The notes beneath the pieces were generated by a model. The model had not been told where the DNA came from, made no database searches, and saw only the letters and a program-made list of their open reading frames with translations. A stretch of DNA of 64,000 nt from positions 4,605,293 to 4,669,292 of the forward strand of contig NC_049979.1 in assembly GCF_000003815.2 (NCBI RefSeq), given 5' to 3'. Each line of letters begins with the position of its first letter. Position 1 is the first letter of the stretch. Position numbers and translations under genes: made by a program. This document shows, one piece after another, positions 16,701 to 27,583 of this stretch. The stretch is from Branchiostoma floridae (Eukaryota; Chordata; Leptocardii; Amphioxiformes; Branchiostomatidae).

Positions 16701-19700
16701 ACACTCTGGAGTGTCCCACGCCGTGGTGCAGGACGGTCCTGCCGTCACAGTCCGCCCTCCGCACGTCTGCACCGGTGCTCAGCAGCAGCCGCAGGGAGTC
16801 ACTGTCACCGAACAGCGCCGCCAGCATCAACGGGGTGCGCTGCATCTCGTCCTGGTTATTTAGATTGTCCTGAAAGGAACATAGAAATCTTTATTGTCAC
16901 GACAAAAGTACAGCGACTTTCGTAAGGTCTATAACAACAACTTACAGTCTTACAGTACAACTAAACAGATATATATGAATATTTATAGATACGAATAAGG
17001 CAGCATATTGGATCAAGCATGTCATTTACACTATTGGTTCTAGGGTATAAACATTCTTGGATATATTTGCCTATTTGCACACAGTAAGGGTTATCGCCTC
17101 CCAGAATGTAGTTGAATTTATCTATCGAACAGAAAAAAGCAAATTCTTCAGAGCAAGCGGAAAGTAATGTGAATAACATGCAAGGAGACGGTTTTATTTT
17201 ATAGGAAAGCGAAACACATCTCCGAATACAATATCGTAACATAGGGATGTGGCAAGGTTCTGAAGATTATTGTATGGTTGTGCTACTGTCTGCTATCAAA
17301 CGGAAACTCGCGGAATTTTATATGACTTAGATGTCACACTAGACGTAATGCTTCTTCACTAAGTTGAATGTGTCCCAAACGAACTTACTTTTGTTGTCTC
17401 GCCTGCGTTTCCTCGAACTCTGAGCCCACCGCTGGATTGGAAAAAAGGATAAATGTGACATTGACACACTCGACGGCTAAGATAACATTACTGTTTATTC
17501 AGCATACACTTTCACTTCCATCTTGTCCCATCTTACTTGCACTGCCTCCCAAGCAACAGCTAACAATACATATGTCACCAGCTTAATATACTATTCATGA
17601 AATGATCGATAAGAATACTAATCGAAATTCATAAATTCAACAGGGACGAGGGGGATACAAGCTTAGTCACGTTTGGGATTGTTTTCTCACCGCGAAAGCG
17701 CCACCTACATCGGCTATATATAGCGGTGAGAAGCAGAACTCCAGTTAGGAGCTCTGACGAAGGTGTCTGAGAGACATCGAAACTTAAGCAATGTAAGTAC
17801 CTGCTGGGTGTGTAAAACGAATTATCCTATATCCGAAATTCATACTAGTTTGAACCACGTACTTGCTCCGTTGCCCAGTCCGAACACAGAAAGCACCAGA
17901 AGCTGCAGGACAAGATCAAGAGATGACATTTACAAGCAGTTGGGTATGCATTATAATCTAAGTAATGCAAATATGAGGGACAGTAATGTGGTCACAAGAC
18001 TAAGGATTAGCTGTCACAAATTTGATATTGAAACAGAAACTTAACTTGCTTATTTCTTTCACCAATCTAACCATTGAGATCAGTTCGGCTGGCTAAAGGG
18101 ATTTTCTCACTGCTAAAACATGCGTTCATAAAGCCGTTTATTTTTTGGTACCCACTCGGAATAATACATCAATGAGACCTAAACGCGACGAGATTATTTG
18201 AAAGTAGACCAGCACTGCTTACCCCGAGGGCTGAGCAGGTGGAACATGAGCTCGGGTGAACATCTGGACGTGGCCAGCGCGATGGGCGTCACGTTGGTGG
18301 AGTCTATGGCGTTGACGTCCGCGTTGTTCTGGACCTGGAGTACAAATAGAGTATATAGGTATTAGGTTTACTGTTGTTTCAATCATAACATGACATAACA
18401 CAACACTGAATTCCTAAGGGAGACATGAAATGAACCCCTGGTGCAGGTTTTATTCGTAGCGAACTGTAGTTTATTATGAAAGCACAATGAGCTATTTGAA
18501 TTGATATCCTGTAGTTTTGTAAGGTTTTCTGTCAGGTTTGGAAATGTCACTTGTTCTGCAATGTCCAATATCTTGCCACTACTGACGTAGAGCTGTTTGT
18601 TATCTCGTATCCTGCTCCGATAGGCTAGTCTCTACCAGACTCCCGCCTGGCCGAATAAGGGGATTTTGGCCAAGTTAAGAATAAAAGCCTCGCAGGAGTT
18701 GATTGGCCTAGGAGTGTTGCCCGGCCTGGCAAACTGTACCCCTTGGCCATCTAGCTCCAATTTCTCATTTTTCCATCGACCTGTGGAGCCTGGTAGAGGC
18801 TACGGTACCGATATGCGATGTCAGTAAGGCTGCGGTTACATTTTTCACACGTGTTTCGCAGGGCATGCCATGTTATGAACGCTCTGCAACACCATTGGCT
18901 ACGCAAGGTGCAAGACTTACCAACACCTTGACCATTTCCGTGTCGTTGTTGTTGACAGCCAGGTGTAGCGGCGTCAGGTCTCCGTTTCCCCGGACGTTGA
19001 CGTCACAGTTCTGATCGAGGGTCAGTAGACTCTGGAGCGATAATCAGATATGAAAAGCAAGTTTAGTTGTTTGAAAAAATGTAACCTTTATTTATTCATG
19101 AGAAGCTCAAATCGTACGTAATTGTAAGTGTATATGATTTTTTTCTCTTGTACAGTACTGAGGGCCCTGGTAAGGCCTACGTTAACGTTACATTTCCAAA
19201 CCGGGGCCCGACCGGGCAGCTTTTGGGAACGAAAATTGCGATATAAAAGACACTTAACTTCACAAGACGTAAGGTACGGAAAATAGTCTTGGGCATTATT
19301 TTTGTATATTTTTACGTATACATTTCTATTTTCCGTTTCCGCAAACAGCCTGGCCGGGCCCCGTTTTGGAAAGTGACATAGGCCTTAAGAAAGGCCCTCA
19401 TGTGTAAGAAAGTTTGAGCTCAGGTGCTATTGTTACTATCAGCACTGTATTTGCTGAACTCACGTTGACGATTCTGACATCTCCCCCCTTCACGGCGTAG
19501 TGCAGGGCCGCGTCGTCCGAGTGTGCGACCACGCCGGCCGTGTCAGCGCCGTGCCGCAGTAGCAGCTCCAGCGCGCCGTAGCTGTGGCTCCTCACCGCCA
19601 GGAACACCGCACTCCGGCCGGCCCAGTCCTTATCGTTGATGTCTATGTCACGCATGGAAAGGAAAGTAACATGTTTGAACCATTGTTACCTTCGCCAAGA

Positions 19701-21272
19701 AGGTTATATTTCGGCAGCGTTTGTATGTTTGTGTGCGAAACCAGCATAACTCTAGATCACCTGAATATCGTATTAATGAATGAATGAATGAAAGACCTTT
19801 ATTGTACATGCATGCCTCGACGGGCTAGGTACACTAGTTATAACAGACATAACAGACATATGCAGGGACAACAAGATACAATTTAACTAATTGAAGGTAC
19901 TAAGCTAACATTATGGTCGACATCTTCTCGCAATATTTGGTATGTGGGTATAAGTGTAAAAGTACAGTTCATACCGTGTCCACCCTCAAGAAGTTTAACG
20001 AGAGAAGGCACGTCGTTCCTGGTGGCGGCCTCGTGGATGGTGCTCGATCCATCAACCAGGTCAAAAGGGTCAATCTCCACCTGTCAACACCAGGGGATAG
20101 TGAAGTCAAAGTCAGTCAAAGTTTATTGCACAACAATTGCAACGGGTACAATGCAAGGTAAAGCGTACAATATATAGCAAGATTAATCAAATATTGTAAC
20201 CGAGTACTAACGTTAGTATATGTAGGTTTTACGGCTTTACAATATTAAACAAAACAGTGTATAAAGTTAGACAAAGCCAAAATGTTATGTCAGTCTACTT
20301 GTTGATAACAAAGGTCTAGTACAAGATACACTTAGGCTGTATGTCATACGCACATCGAGAATGCACTCTGTTTACGCTTGAGAAACATTGTGATTCCTAG
20401 ACTTTTCATGTAGTTATTGGCTGGTAGAAGCAATTTGGTCTACAATAAGGGCATAGAAGAGTAGATTCATTCCTCGAGCTACTGACATCTAGCACACTAC
20501 AGTCGTCCCTCAGTAAGACATCTGGAGCCGCATAGTTCAAGTTTGGAACTACTCTGACCGACAGACTGAATAAAAGTAGCTTGAGGAATTAATCTACTCT
20601 TCCATATGTTGGTCTACAATTAGTGTTATAAAAGTTTACTTATGTTTTATTTGGACATGCAAGCCGCTGACAAAGTGATTTAGACCAAAGTTTGTTTCTT
20701 TAATGCATATATTATGTTTGTTTTTATCAAATATAGTATCGTCAAATATGCATTATTTGTATCTGTATCTATATAGCCGGTATAATCGCCCTTCGGCGTA
20801 ACACACCAGCTTCGCAGCCACGCGGCGCGGCAGCAGCTAGTTATATTACACTAAACGACCTGTCACACCTAACTTTTGCATTAAAACCTGTGTCTCTGTT
20901 TATTTTAGACAAATGTAAAGACTTTCGAACCTTTAACACGGAGTCACGGCTGGTCTGTCTGGCAAACGCGCCGGGCCTGTTCTCGTAGATGTAGGCCGAG
21001 CCACGCTTCAGCGACTCTCCCGTCTCCCGGCGGTGTGAGTCTCCAACGTCTGCGCGCCCCTGATCCTGCCCTACCCGAGCCCCGTCACCCCGCCGGCCTC
21101 CTAGCAGGACAGGCTCACTCACACGCCGCATCTGGAGTCTGGTGGGGGTCAGGGACGGGTCTTCTGCAAGTGCAACATACACAAAATACAATATGTAGCA
21201 CCTCATCATCTTCCTTTTTAGAAAAGCACAGTACATTATCCGGCGCCGGAAGGTGTTGCCTATCTGCCCCAC

Positions 21273-21366
<94 letters not shown>

Positions 21367-21467
21367 GACACACACACACACGTACACATACATACATACA
21401 CACACACAAACACACACACACACACACTAGAACACACACACACACGGAGAGAGACAGAAACACACAC

Positions 21468-21503
<36 letters not shown>

Positions 21504-21628
21504 AGTTAGCACACACAGGGACAACTGCCTGTGTTTTACAACGTTCATAAATGTGATGTCCTATGGGGGAAAAGGAGATCTGGGGATTTGTTACCACGTG
21601 GCAGCGGATACAATTGCGGTACACCGTG

Positions 21629-21689
<61 letters not shown>

Positions 21690-21724
21690 TACACTTACAC
21701 TTACACTTACACTTACACTTACAC

Positions 21725-21785
<61 letters not shown>

Positions 21786-21796
21786 TACACTTACAC

Positions 21797-21833
<37 letters not shown>

Positions 21834-24290
21834 TGCACATGCACATGCACATGCACATGCACATGCACATACACATACACATACGCATACGCATACACAT
21901 ACGCATACACATGCACATACACATCACCTACCAGTTAGAACTACAGGCCTCCAACCACGTGTACCATAGATGCAGTCTAGTAATACTGAGGAACCACATG
22001 CATTCAATCATTCAACTCATTATTCTACAGGTATAAACAACACATTACATTCAAGGAACACAGATGAGTAGGCACCAGAAGATAGTAGCACCGTCCAGGA
22101 CATGGGCACAGGTGTGTTTTGTGTGTGTGTCTTCTAGGCGTGGTTTGTTTGTTTGTTTGTGCGCAACAAAGGAGTAGAGACAAGACAGCTCCTTGGTGTG
22201 GTCAAACAGTAAGATAACATAGCACCTTAATTCTGCGTCACTGTAGAAGCCGCTCTATGAGACCGATTTATTGACCATCGGTCGCAAATCGGATGACGTA
22301 CGCCCGTTGGTCGGACAAGTGTCGCCTGACTCCCTTTTGTTTGCAAATATAAACTTTGACTTTCCAAGTAATTCTGACATTGTGGCTCCTGTGGTAGTAT
22401 GCAGGCTGGGTTTATCACACTATTCCTTTCCCGAGATCATTTCTATTCTGCCTCACGACTAAGGCATCAAAATTGATTGAACTATTTCCTTTTTTGTGAG
22501 GAACGTTTTGTCTTACCTCGTCTGCGTGCGAGAGGTGGCACAATGTCATGGGAGGCTTATTATCATAAATGTATTCTTAGGCGATCGCCCGAGCCTCGCT
22601 TAATGTGACAGGGACGGTTTTCAGGCGAAAAATACGGACGACCCTCTGTCGATTTTAAATCGACAGTCCTTCCAGCGATCGCGAAGTACGCCCGAAGATC
22701 GTCGACAACGTGACAGGGGTATGTCTGGGGCTTTATAAAGTTTATAGCGATGTACAGGGGATTGCCGATCGGTGAGTGTTCATACTACTCAGCAATCGCT
22801 CAACGGTTGCCGCCCTAGTGGAATCGGGAACGCTGAATCTAAAAAGACTGCCCCGCATGGTGCCTACTCTCTAAGCAGAGGTTTTTCTCCCCACCAACGG
22901 AGGCTGGTCGAAAAATACGGCATATAAGGAAAAGGTCACGATTTTCCCCACCCACGTGCACCTCTGCTTGGAGAGTATATGGTGCCATCTTTTACGCAAT
23001 TGTCGCTTGTCAGTGTGTCGTCACACACCGTCCCTCCCAGAAAACGGGTAATGTCCATGACAATTCTGGGAAAATTCTTGACCACACCAGGTGTATTCAG
23101 CTTCAGATAACGATCTGATGAGGGTCACTGAGGATGCGTGACTGTCATTGTGCATCACTGAGTCTGACAACACGGAAAGCATGGTGACGTATTACAGGGA
23201 AGTGGTAGGTCAGTGTTATCGGCGATCTTCAGACAGTCACCAAGCAGATCCAACCCCACAAGGAAATGGGACCAAGAAAAACAGCCTAGGTGTGGTTACG
23301 TGGGTCTTTGCTGAATTAGATATTCCAGCCTTACTTTAAATCGCTGTGATGAATTGCATCATGTCTTATGTGGGGATAGTAATAAAATGATAAATGCTTG
23401 ATACGTCGATGAATGTTAGACATCCAGGTAATAAGATACGCCAAAAAGCAACTGGATATGATTTTGAAACGGTCAGACGTTTCAGATAGCATCCACTATT
23501 TTTCGTCAGTGACACAGTTGCTTGAGTATTTGCTTTTTGGCGATAAGTGCTTGATTGCTATCGACACTATGGGGGAAAAGTTATCCGACTGTTTTGTGGA
23601 AAATTAAATCCTCACACATAATCTGGCTGCTTTACAGTTGGGATCTTGTCATGGGAACCAGAAACAACAACATTTGATAAAGATTGTTGGGTTTGTTTGT
23701 TTGTTTGTCAATGTTGTGCTCGGCTCAGTGTACAACGCTGACCTTGTAACTTGCGTGGAAGGGTCTACCGGAGCGAAGCGACCGAAACTGTAAACGATGT
23801 GTCACCCATGCGCGTCGTTTAATAGGGATGTTAGTTTCGGATCTGAAGTCTAGTTAATCAAAGAAAAGATTCCAATTTCTGACAGGGTCCCGGTAATTGG
23901 GAGGAAGGCAAATGACAAAACGTTGCAGCGCCCTATACACTTATAAAATCCACGGAGGGCTCAATCAACAGGATGTCACATAACTGCTGAAGTTGGGCTA
24001 CTGCTAGCTGATTCCTGATCTACTGCTAGCTGATCCCTGATTTGTTGACCTCGCATGTTCCGAATAGAATAACGGTCGAGTTTGGGCATTTGCGAGCTGA
24101 ACCTGTAGCCATATGGCCCGGGAGTCTCGATATTAATGGTGGCGGTCTAAACAACAACATGACTCAACCTTCACTCACCGCGCATTTCCGCCTCCGCGTG
24201 ACCTTGGTCTTCAGAACTGGGAACGGCAGCGCTGAACCTACGGGCGAAATTCCGCATGAAATTCCCGTCGTCGGAGTCTTTGGATGTCAT
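7753..24290 (-). CDS. TRPA1: TRPA1-like ankyrin-repeat cation channel
   Basis: Plasma-membrane non-selective cation channel of the TRPA family. Twenty-six coding exons (minus strand, listed 5' to 3'): 24179-24290, 20931-21163, 19975-20080, 19464-19642, 18921-19031, 18223-18334, 17389-17417, 16684-16869, 16294-16380, 15721-15803, 15241-15432, 14603-14717, 13970-14136, 13679-13754, 13183-13251, 12984-13043, 12657-12727, 12021-12204, 11616-11696, 10981-11153, 10241-10382, 9763-9936, 9499-9567, 9016-9153, 8622-8710, 7753-8113. They join in frame to 1132 aa (human TRPA1 1119). Ankyrin repeats cover about 130-570 (for example TPLHLAV, TPLMLAALFGD, TPLHHAAQGGFDK). S1 is near 665-690, the pore helix FPRTFYTLLSMMMGELD near 863, S6 near 890-914, followed by the family signature VGLAVGDIKAI. 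The first exon (starting MTSKDSDDG) is assigned because its phase and minus-strand GTGAGT donor fit; it is the least certain part. The 29-base exon is fixed by phase. Confidence 0.93.
8117..8374 (-). mobile_element. tRNA-derived SINE at TRPA1 last-exon acceptor
   Basis: On the minus strand the element starts with a tRNA-like head (GGCGTAACTGGTAGAGCG for box A, CTTCGATTCCC for box B) and ends in a T-rich tail. It is flanked by an exact 11-base duplication, TAGGCTGAAGG on the minus strand, at 8375-8385 and 8106-8116. The second copy is the real splice acceptor of the last TRPA1 exon. A related copy is at 49405-49660. Confidence 0.85.
9188..9437. repeat. fold-back repeat family F1, copy in TRPA1 intron
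   Basis: Left AGGGTGCGCTCCCACC and right TGTGGTAGGAGCGCACCT are inverted, as are the inner GTCAAGTTTGCGTC and GACGCAAGCTTGAC-like words. The middle holds the TTTGTGTTTTTTGTCATCTT type core seen in the copies at 38109-38356, 27827-28068 and, more distantly, 14332-14508. It looks like a non-autonomous DNA transposon. Confidence 0.7.
11178..11277. other. assembly gap (100 N)
   Basis: Exactly 100 N lie in the TRPA1 intron between the exons at 10981-11153 and 11616-11696. The right flank enters a fold-back repeat. True length is unknown. Confidence 0.98.
11278..11545. repeat. fold-back repeat family F7, copy 1 (gap-truncated)
   Basis: The words CGACAGAGGGTT, CGTATTTTTCACCTGA, GCGAGGCACGGGCGATTGCCG and CGCCAAATGTGACGGGTA recur in 37395-37610 in the same order, and partly inverted in 22560-22725. 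An internal inverted pair (CCTGTTACATATAAGCCAT) is seen at 11355-11405. The left end is lost in the gap. Confidence 0.65.
11712..11900 (-). mobile_element. retroposon 3' tail (non-LTR type)
   Basis: Read on the minus strand, the sequence has GGGCCCCGATGAAAATCAG, then GACTACCCAGGAGTCTGA, and ends in AATAAACAAATAAT. This is the look of a LINE/CR1 type 3' UTR. No reverse transcriptase frame is preserved. Confidence 0.45.
14332..14508. repeat. fold-back repeat, distant F1 relative
   Basis: AAGCGATCAAA at the left pairs with TTTGATCGCT at the right, and the middle has TTTGTGTGTCTTGTTGTCCTC as in family F1. It lies in a TRPA1 intron. Confidence 0.5.
14985..15212. repeat. fold-back repeat family F3 interrupted by assembly gap
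   Basis: CCAAAAAGCAGTTACTCAAG and GGATATGATTTTGGAAACG lie left of the gap, and their inverted counterparts ATCATATCCAGTTGC and TTGAGTAACTGC lie right of it. The full element is seen at 47483-47682. The 100-N gap 15067-15166 therefore sits at the hairpin centre. Confidence 0.75.
15067..15166. other. assembly gap (100 N)
   Basis: A run of exactly 100 N lies in the TRPA1 intron between the exons at 14603-14717 and 15241-15432, in the middle of a fold-back repeat, so it may hide very little sequence. Confidence 0.98.
16533..16668. repeat. fold-back repeat family F2, copy 1
   Basis: CTAGTCTCCAAGCAGACCC at the left is inverted at the right (GGGTCTGCTTGGAGACTAG), with a second inner pair around GGTGCCT/AGGCACC. 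It ends 15 bases from a TRPA1 exon (16684-16869). Other copies: 22858-22986, 30960-31276, 33110-33314, 34507-34683. Confidence 0.8.
16872..17240 (-). mobile_element. retroposon 3' region, minus orientation
   Basis: The plus strand reads ATAGAAATCTTTATTGTCACGAC next to the TRPA1 exon, i.e. a minus-strand CAATAAAG-type retroposon end. The rest (to about 17240) is compatible with a LINE 3' UTR or noncoding remnant. I see no enzyme motif in it. Confidence 0.35.
17754..17783 (+). ncRNA. hammerhead-like core, possible retroelement relic
   Basis: CTGACGA at 17754-17760 is followed by a hairpin (GGTGTCT, loop GAG, AGACATC) and GAAAC at 17779-17783, which is the strand order of a hammerhead ribozyme core. 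One extra A interrupts the base of stem II, and no convincing cleavage triplet is visible. Such motifs are known from Penelope-like elements. Low confidence. Confidence 0.25.
18624..18804. repeat. fold-back repeat family F5, copy 1
   Basis: TAGTCTCTACCAGACTCCC at the left pairs with GAGCCTGGTAGAGGCTA at the right; the interior has GATTTTGGCCAAGTTA and AGGAGTTGATTGGCCTAGGAG. It lies in a TRPA1 intron. Other copies: 31013-31196 and 35882-36649. Confidence 0.75.
19180..19385. repeat. fold-back repeat family F8, copy 1
   Basis: ACATTTCCAAACCGGGGCCC and the inverted GGGCCCCGTTTTGGAAAGTG bound about 200 bases that include GCTTTTGGGAACGAAAATT. A second copy is at 26384-26565. Confidence 0.7.
19687..19745 (+). 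repeat. fragment of CTTCGCCAAG dispersed repeat
   Basis: TTACCTTCGCCAAGAAGG followed by TATATTTCGGCAGCGTTTG matches the start of the repeat at 24868-25110 and, inverted, the one at 54690-54880. Only the first part is present here. Confidence 0.45.
19768..19882 (-). mobile_element. retroposon 3' tail with (ATTC)n
   Basis: Read on the minus strand, it ends TGTACAATAAAGGTCTTTC followed by an (ATTC)n tail, a usual 3' end of a CR1/L2-like LINE. A plus-strand analogue is at 41600-41695. Confidence 0.55.
20740..20843 (-). repeat. dispersed repeat ending in (GATACA)n, copy 1
   Basis: On the minus strand it reads GGTGTGTTACGCCGAAGG, then TATACCGGCTATATAGATACAGATACA. The same words occur in plus orientation at 38465-38531. 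Confidence 0.55.
21271..21511. repeat. (CA)n microsatellite, interrupted
   Basis: A long CA dinucleotide tract with a few G and T interruptions lies in TRPA1 intron 1. Open frames through it are artefacts of the repeat. Confidence 0.97.
21625..21928. repeat. (ACACAT)n hexamer array with variant blocks
   Basis: A hexamer array in TRPA1 intron 1, with successive blocks of variants (ACACAT, ACACTT, ACATGC, ACGCAT). The block structure shows that point variants spread by local expansion. Confidence 0.95.
22558..22725. repeat. fold-back repeat family F7, copy 2
   Basis: It shares GGCGATCGCCCGAGCCTCGC, CGAAAAATACGG and CCCTCTGTCGATTTTAAATC with the copies near 11278 and 37395, in inverted order. 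It lies in TRPA1 intron 1. Confidence 0.55.
22858..22986. repeat. fold-back repeat family F2, copy 2
   Basis: GGTGCCTACTCTCTAAGCAG at the left is inverted in CTGCTTGGAGAGTATATGG at the right. It is short and lies in TRPA1 intron 1. Confidence 0.65.
23400..23548. repeat. fold-back repeat family F3, copy 2
   Basis: GTCGATGAATGTTAGACATC, CGCCAAAAAGCA and GAAACGGTCAGACGTTTCAG match the F3 copies at 14985 and 47483; the right arm is AGTTGCTTGAGTATTTGC. Confidence 0.7.
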
Positions 24291-24867
24291 GATAGGTGGG
24301 TTCTATTCGTGGTCCGATCCTATAACGAAACTAAACTATACGCTTGTTTTTGAACGGAACATAGTACCAGCACCCATGTACATTCCTACGTTCTCCAGCA
24401 CGACCTGTGACCCGAAGTGACTGGATGAACAGGTTTGCACCGTCTTACATCTACCCCTCGCCCACGGGGCAGACAATGACATGTCACTGTACATAACGTT
24501 ATATATCCAGGCTCTTTTTCCATTTGATCGGTTTCATTTTTGACACTGTGACTGTAGTTATTAAAGGTCGTTCCACGCATGCTTCTTTTTTTAGAAAAAA
24601 AAACCCTTTGATTTCTGGTTTCTCGTTCACCTGACAAAATGCCAAGAAAAAGACTTAGTTTGATTAAAGAAACTTTGTCATCTGAATAGCGTAGCTTCGC
24701 GCATTTAGAGTGCACTGATTTATTGTGATGTTTATTGGCAAAGATGTTGGATCGGATCCAAGCGCCAGACAAACACTTCTCACCGTGAGAACTTTGTCTT
24801 TGCGTAACAGACTGTACACATTCCCCATATCAAAAGACCAACAGAGACATACATTTTTAGTTACCTT

Positions 24868-25110
24868 CGCCAAGGCTATGTTTTCAGTTGTGCCACGGTG
24901 TTGTGTGGGTCTGTGTTTGCCAACAGCATAACTGGAGAAGATGTGAATGGATCTTCATGATATTTGGTAGGTGAGGTCAAGTTCGAAAATGGTTTACCTG
25001 GTGTGTTTTTTTTTCGGTACGGTTGTACGTTTGTGGACGACAAGACCCAAGAAGCTGTGGATGGTTATGCATGATATTTGGTGGATGGGTAGAGGTTACA
25101 AAAAGGAAGG
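24868..25110 (+). repeat. CTTCGCCAAG dispersed repeat
   Basis: It starts CCTTCGCCAAGGCTATGTTT and carries two diverged internal units with GAT(A)TTTGGTAGGTGAGG and GATATTTGGTGGATGGG words. The long element at 31431-32508 has the same type of units (GATATTTGGTATGTAGG). Confidence 0.55.
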
Positions 25111-26383
25111 TCAATTTCAATAATTGGCCTCCTAGCGGGAACCTAGGGTACTGCAGCATGTTACGCCATGTGTTTTACATGAGCGCGTTCGTACTACTGT
25201 GAAACTACTGGAAACCCACCAAGGTCATTCATTCTATGTTGAGCACGTTATCCTACATCGTGTAAGAAACTACCAGCTGCCTGTTTATGGCAATTGCAAA
25301 CTGCACTGCTCAGTAGCAGCGGCACAGGAGAGGCAATGAGGGATAACAGCCCTCATAAAATCAAGCAGAACTCTTGTGTTTTTTTTTTTTTTTTTTTCAC
25401 TGAGAGAAATTTCATTAAATTTAGCGTAGTCTACCAGCAAAATATGCCACTCAACATGCAGGAAATAGCTTTTCACTTTCAGAGGGTTGAGATTTCAGAA
25501 TTCCGCCGGAGCTCCCTTGCAATGCGTTTCGCTTTCGGTCACCGACATATGAAATGTGCATGCATGGTGAAAATCATTGTGTTTGAGACATTCTGCTGGC
25601 TTCGTACTACTAGTAGTGTGGCTCCTCAACACATGGAAAATGCATGCTGTGGTAGTAGACTATGCATTTACTTCATAGCCTAGTCGATGTTTAGATATAA
25701 ACAACGGTGTACACAACTGAGTTTCCTAGCATGCCCGACACGCACAATGAGCAGGTTAACTAGTCGGTGTGTTGAGCAGCTAAACGGATGTGTTACTCAT
25801 TGAACGCGTCGTACTTTCCACTTGCCTTGAGGTCAACGACTTGCACCAAACACCGGTGAAAAAATCGACTTGAAGTCCTGTGTAGTTGGACCGCTAGTCC
25901 TCGTGGTCCCTTGTCGTGGTCCTGTAGATGTTGTTCCTTGATATCAACTGAACCCTTATCTTTCTGTAGTTCCCGTCTCTAGTAGGGGGTGTCTATTTGC
26001 AAGTATGATGACCTGCATCCGGGATCATTTATAAAGGAGGTTATATAGAGTACATGTATGTGTATATAACCTTCTTGGTATAATTGACTATCAAACTATC
26101 GTTATCAGCGTTATTCGTCATAAATGAGTCGTAAATAATGAGTACCTTTAGGTCATGTTGATTTGACCATGGGAATAATATCGGCGCACGCATAAATTTT
26201 CACCCGTTTCCCCACACACAAAAAATGCGTTTTCGACCATACTTAGCCTGATTAAATCTCGCTTATAGCAGCCCGCCAAACACCCGCCGGCCTCCTAGCT
26301 ACAGCCCCGGACAGCATAGTTTGTGTTGCACAGACTAGACAAAATACTGAAATTACTTTGATCATGTGATTTGTTTTAAAATT

Positions 26384-26565
26384 TCCGGGCCCCGGTCGGG
26401 ATATTTTAAGAAACGAAAAATTAAAATGTATACTTAGAAATATACACAAATCATAGCCATGAATCTTATTTTGACATATTGCGTATTTTGATGTCTTTTA
26501 TATCATTCTTTTCGCCCCCGAAAGCTGCCCGACCGGGCCCCGGTTTGGAAATGTGACCTTAGCCT
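26384..26565. repeat. fold-back repeat family F8, copy 2
   Basis: CCGGGCCCCGGTCGGGATA at the left is inverted at GCCCGACCGGGCCCCGG on the right, with the GTATATTT-rich interior seen in the copy at 19180. Confidence 0.7.
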
Positions 26566-27486
26566 CAGAAGTACTTATAGACATGCGATAATTGATATAT
26601 GGTAAATTGATATACAATCTATAGAAAAATTTTCGACACATTTACTTCCACCGACTGAACTACGCTATAATATAATGTGACATTATCTCCTGACATTTAA
26701 ACACAGGGTAATGATCAGTGGCGGAAGGTATCTCCGGCATGCCGTAAGTAATCGCACCCGCGAGGTATTTAGCAGAACCACAAGGGTCATCTGAGGTCAT
26801 GACGGAATGACTCCTGACACGGCTTTCAAAACACAGAGTTCAAATATCGTGTTGTGGCGGGCCAGATAGGGATTAAAATTCAAAAGAATATCATAATTTC
26901 TTAATTACAAAATAGAAAGTTTATAAAATGGAGAACATCAAGGAATACAAAAAACAATTGAATATAGATTATGATATATCTTTAAGGCGCGGCTGTTGCT
27001 TTTCCCCTCCAATAAAAGCCCAATATTAGCCTGGCAAAGCTCTATTCCTTGAAATACTTCTGACTGAAGCAACCGACTGGTCCGAGAAGAGCATCATGAA
27101 ACCGAGTTATACTAATGTTTTTGTGATGTTGTTTTTATACGTATTTGCAGTGCGAAGAGGATTATTGAGTGTGTATAGGTACTTATAGACTTGGCACTCA
27201 TTTCAATAAGTCAATGGCGCAAAGTGTGATAACTTTGCAACTGGCTGGGCTGAATGAGACAAAATGTTGCGAAGTGAAACCTTGGCCTGGTTTAAACAAC
27301 TTGTTTAAACTGGTTTAAACATCTTTCCGTCCGTTATAACTTATGTGTGTATTGATGATTTTTATGTGGAGGACCACAAGAAGAATAGCTGACAACATTG
27401 TTAAGCTAAATGTGGATCCAAATATTAAAAGTCAAAGTCAACTTGAGCAAATGAACACATCGAACACGCCACCAATACTTCAGTGA

Positions 27487-27492
27487 TTTATT
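27487..27492 (-). terminator. poly(A) signal of EF-hand gene A
   Basis: TTTATT on the plus strand gives AATAAA on the coding strand, about 92 bases beyond the stop codon. The context CTGTAATAAA is also present beyond the stop of gene B, which supports it. Confidence 0.6.
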
Positions 27493-27583
27493 ACAGGCCA
27501 TAATGGCATAGCCACCCATCAGCAGGTGATTTGTAGGTGTCCAGTCGAAGTGAAGCGACCTTGTGTTGGTGTTGGTGTTGGGT

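Larger units (their letters stand above)
24291..27486. other. intergenic region, TRPA1 start to EF-hand gene A end
   Basis: It should contain the TRPA1 promoter and 5' UTR just above 24290, but no TATA box or noncoding exon can be assigned. Repeats: CTTCGCCAAG repeat 24868-25110, a block at 25385-25485 (CTACCAGCAAAATATGC) with a poly-T run, and F8 at 26384-26565. No other gene is seen. Confidence 0.5.

Noticed and set aside
17389-17429. longer version of the 29-base TRPA1 exon using upstream acceptors
   Set aside because: Acceptors 2 or 14 bases further upstream give a frame that stops in the next exon (TAA after the first codons), whereas the TCAGAG acceptor keeps the frame.
21553-22036. 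Thr-His and Ile-His repeat frames
   Set aside because: They are translations of the ACACAT microsatellite and carry no gene evidence.
24042-24353. 103-codon plus-strand frame
   Set aside because: It is the complement of the proposed first TRPA1 exon and has no recognisable protein features.
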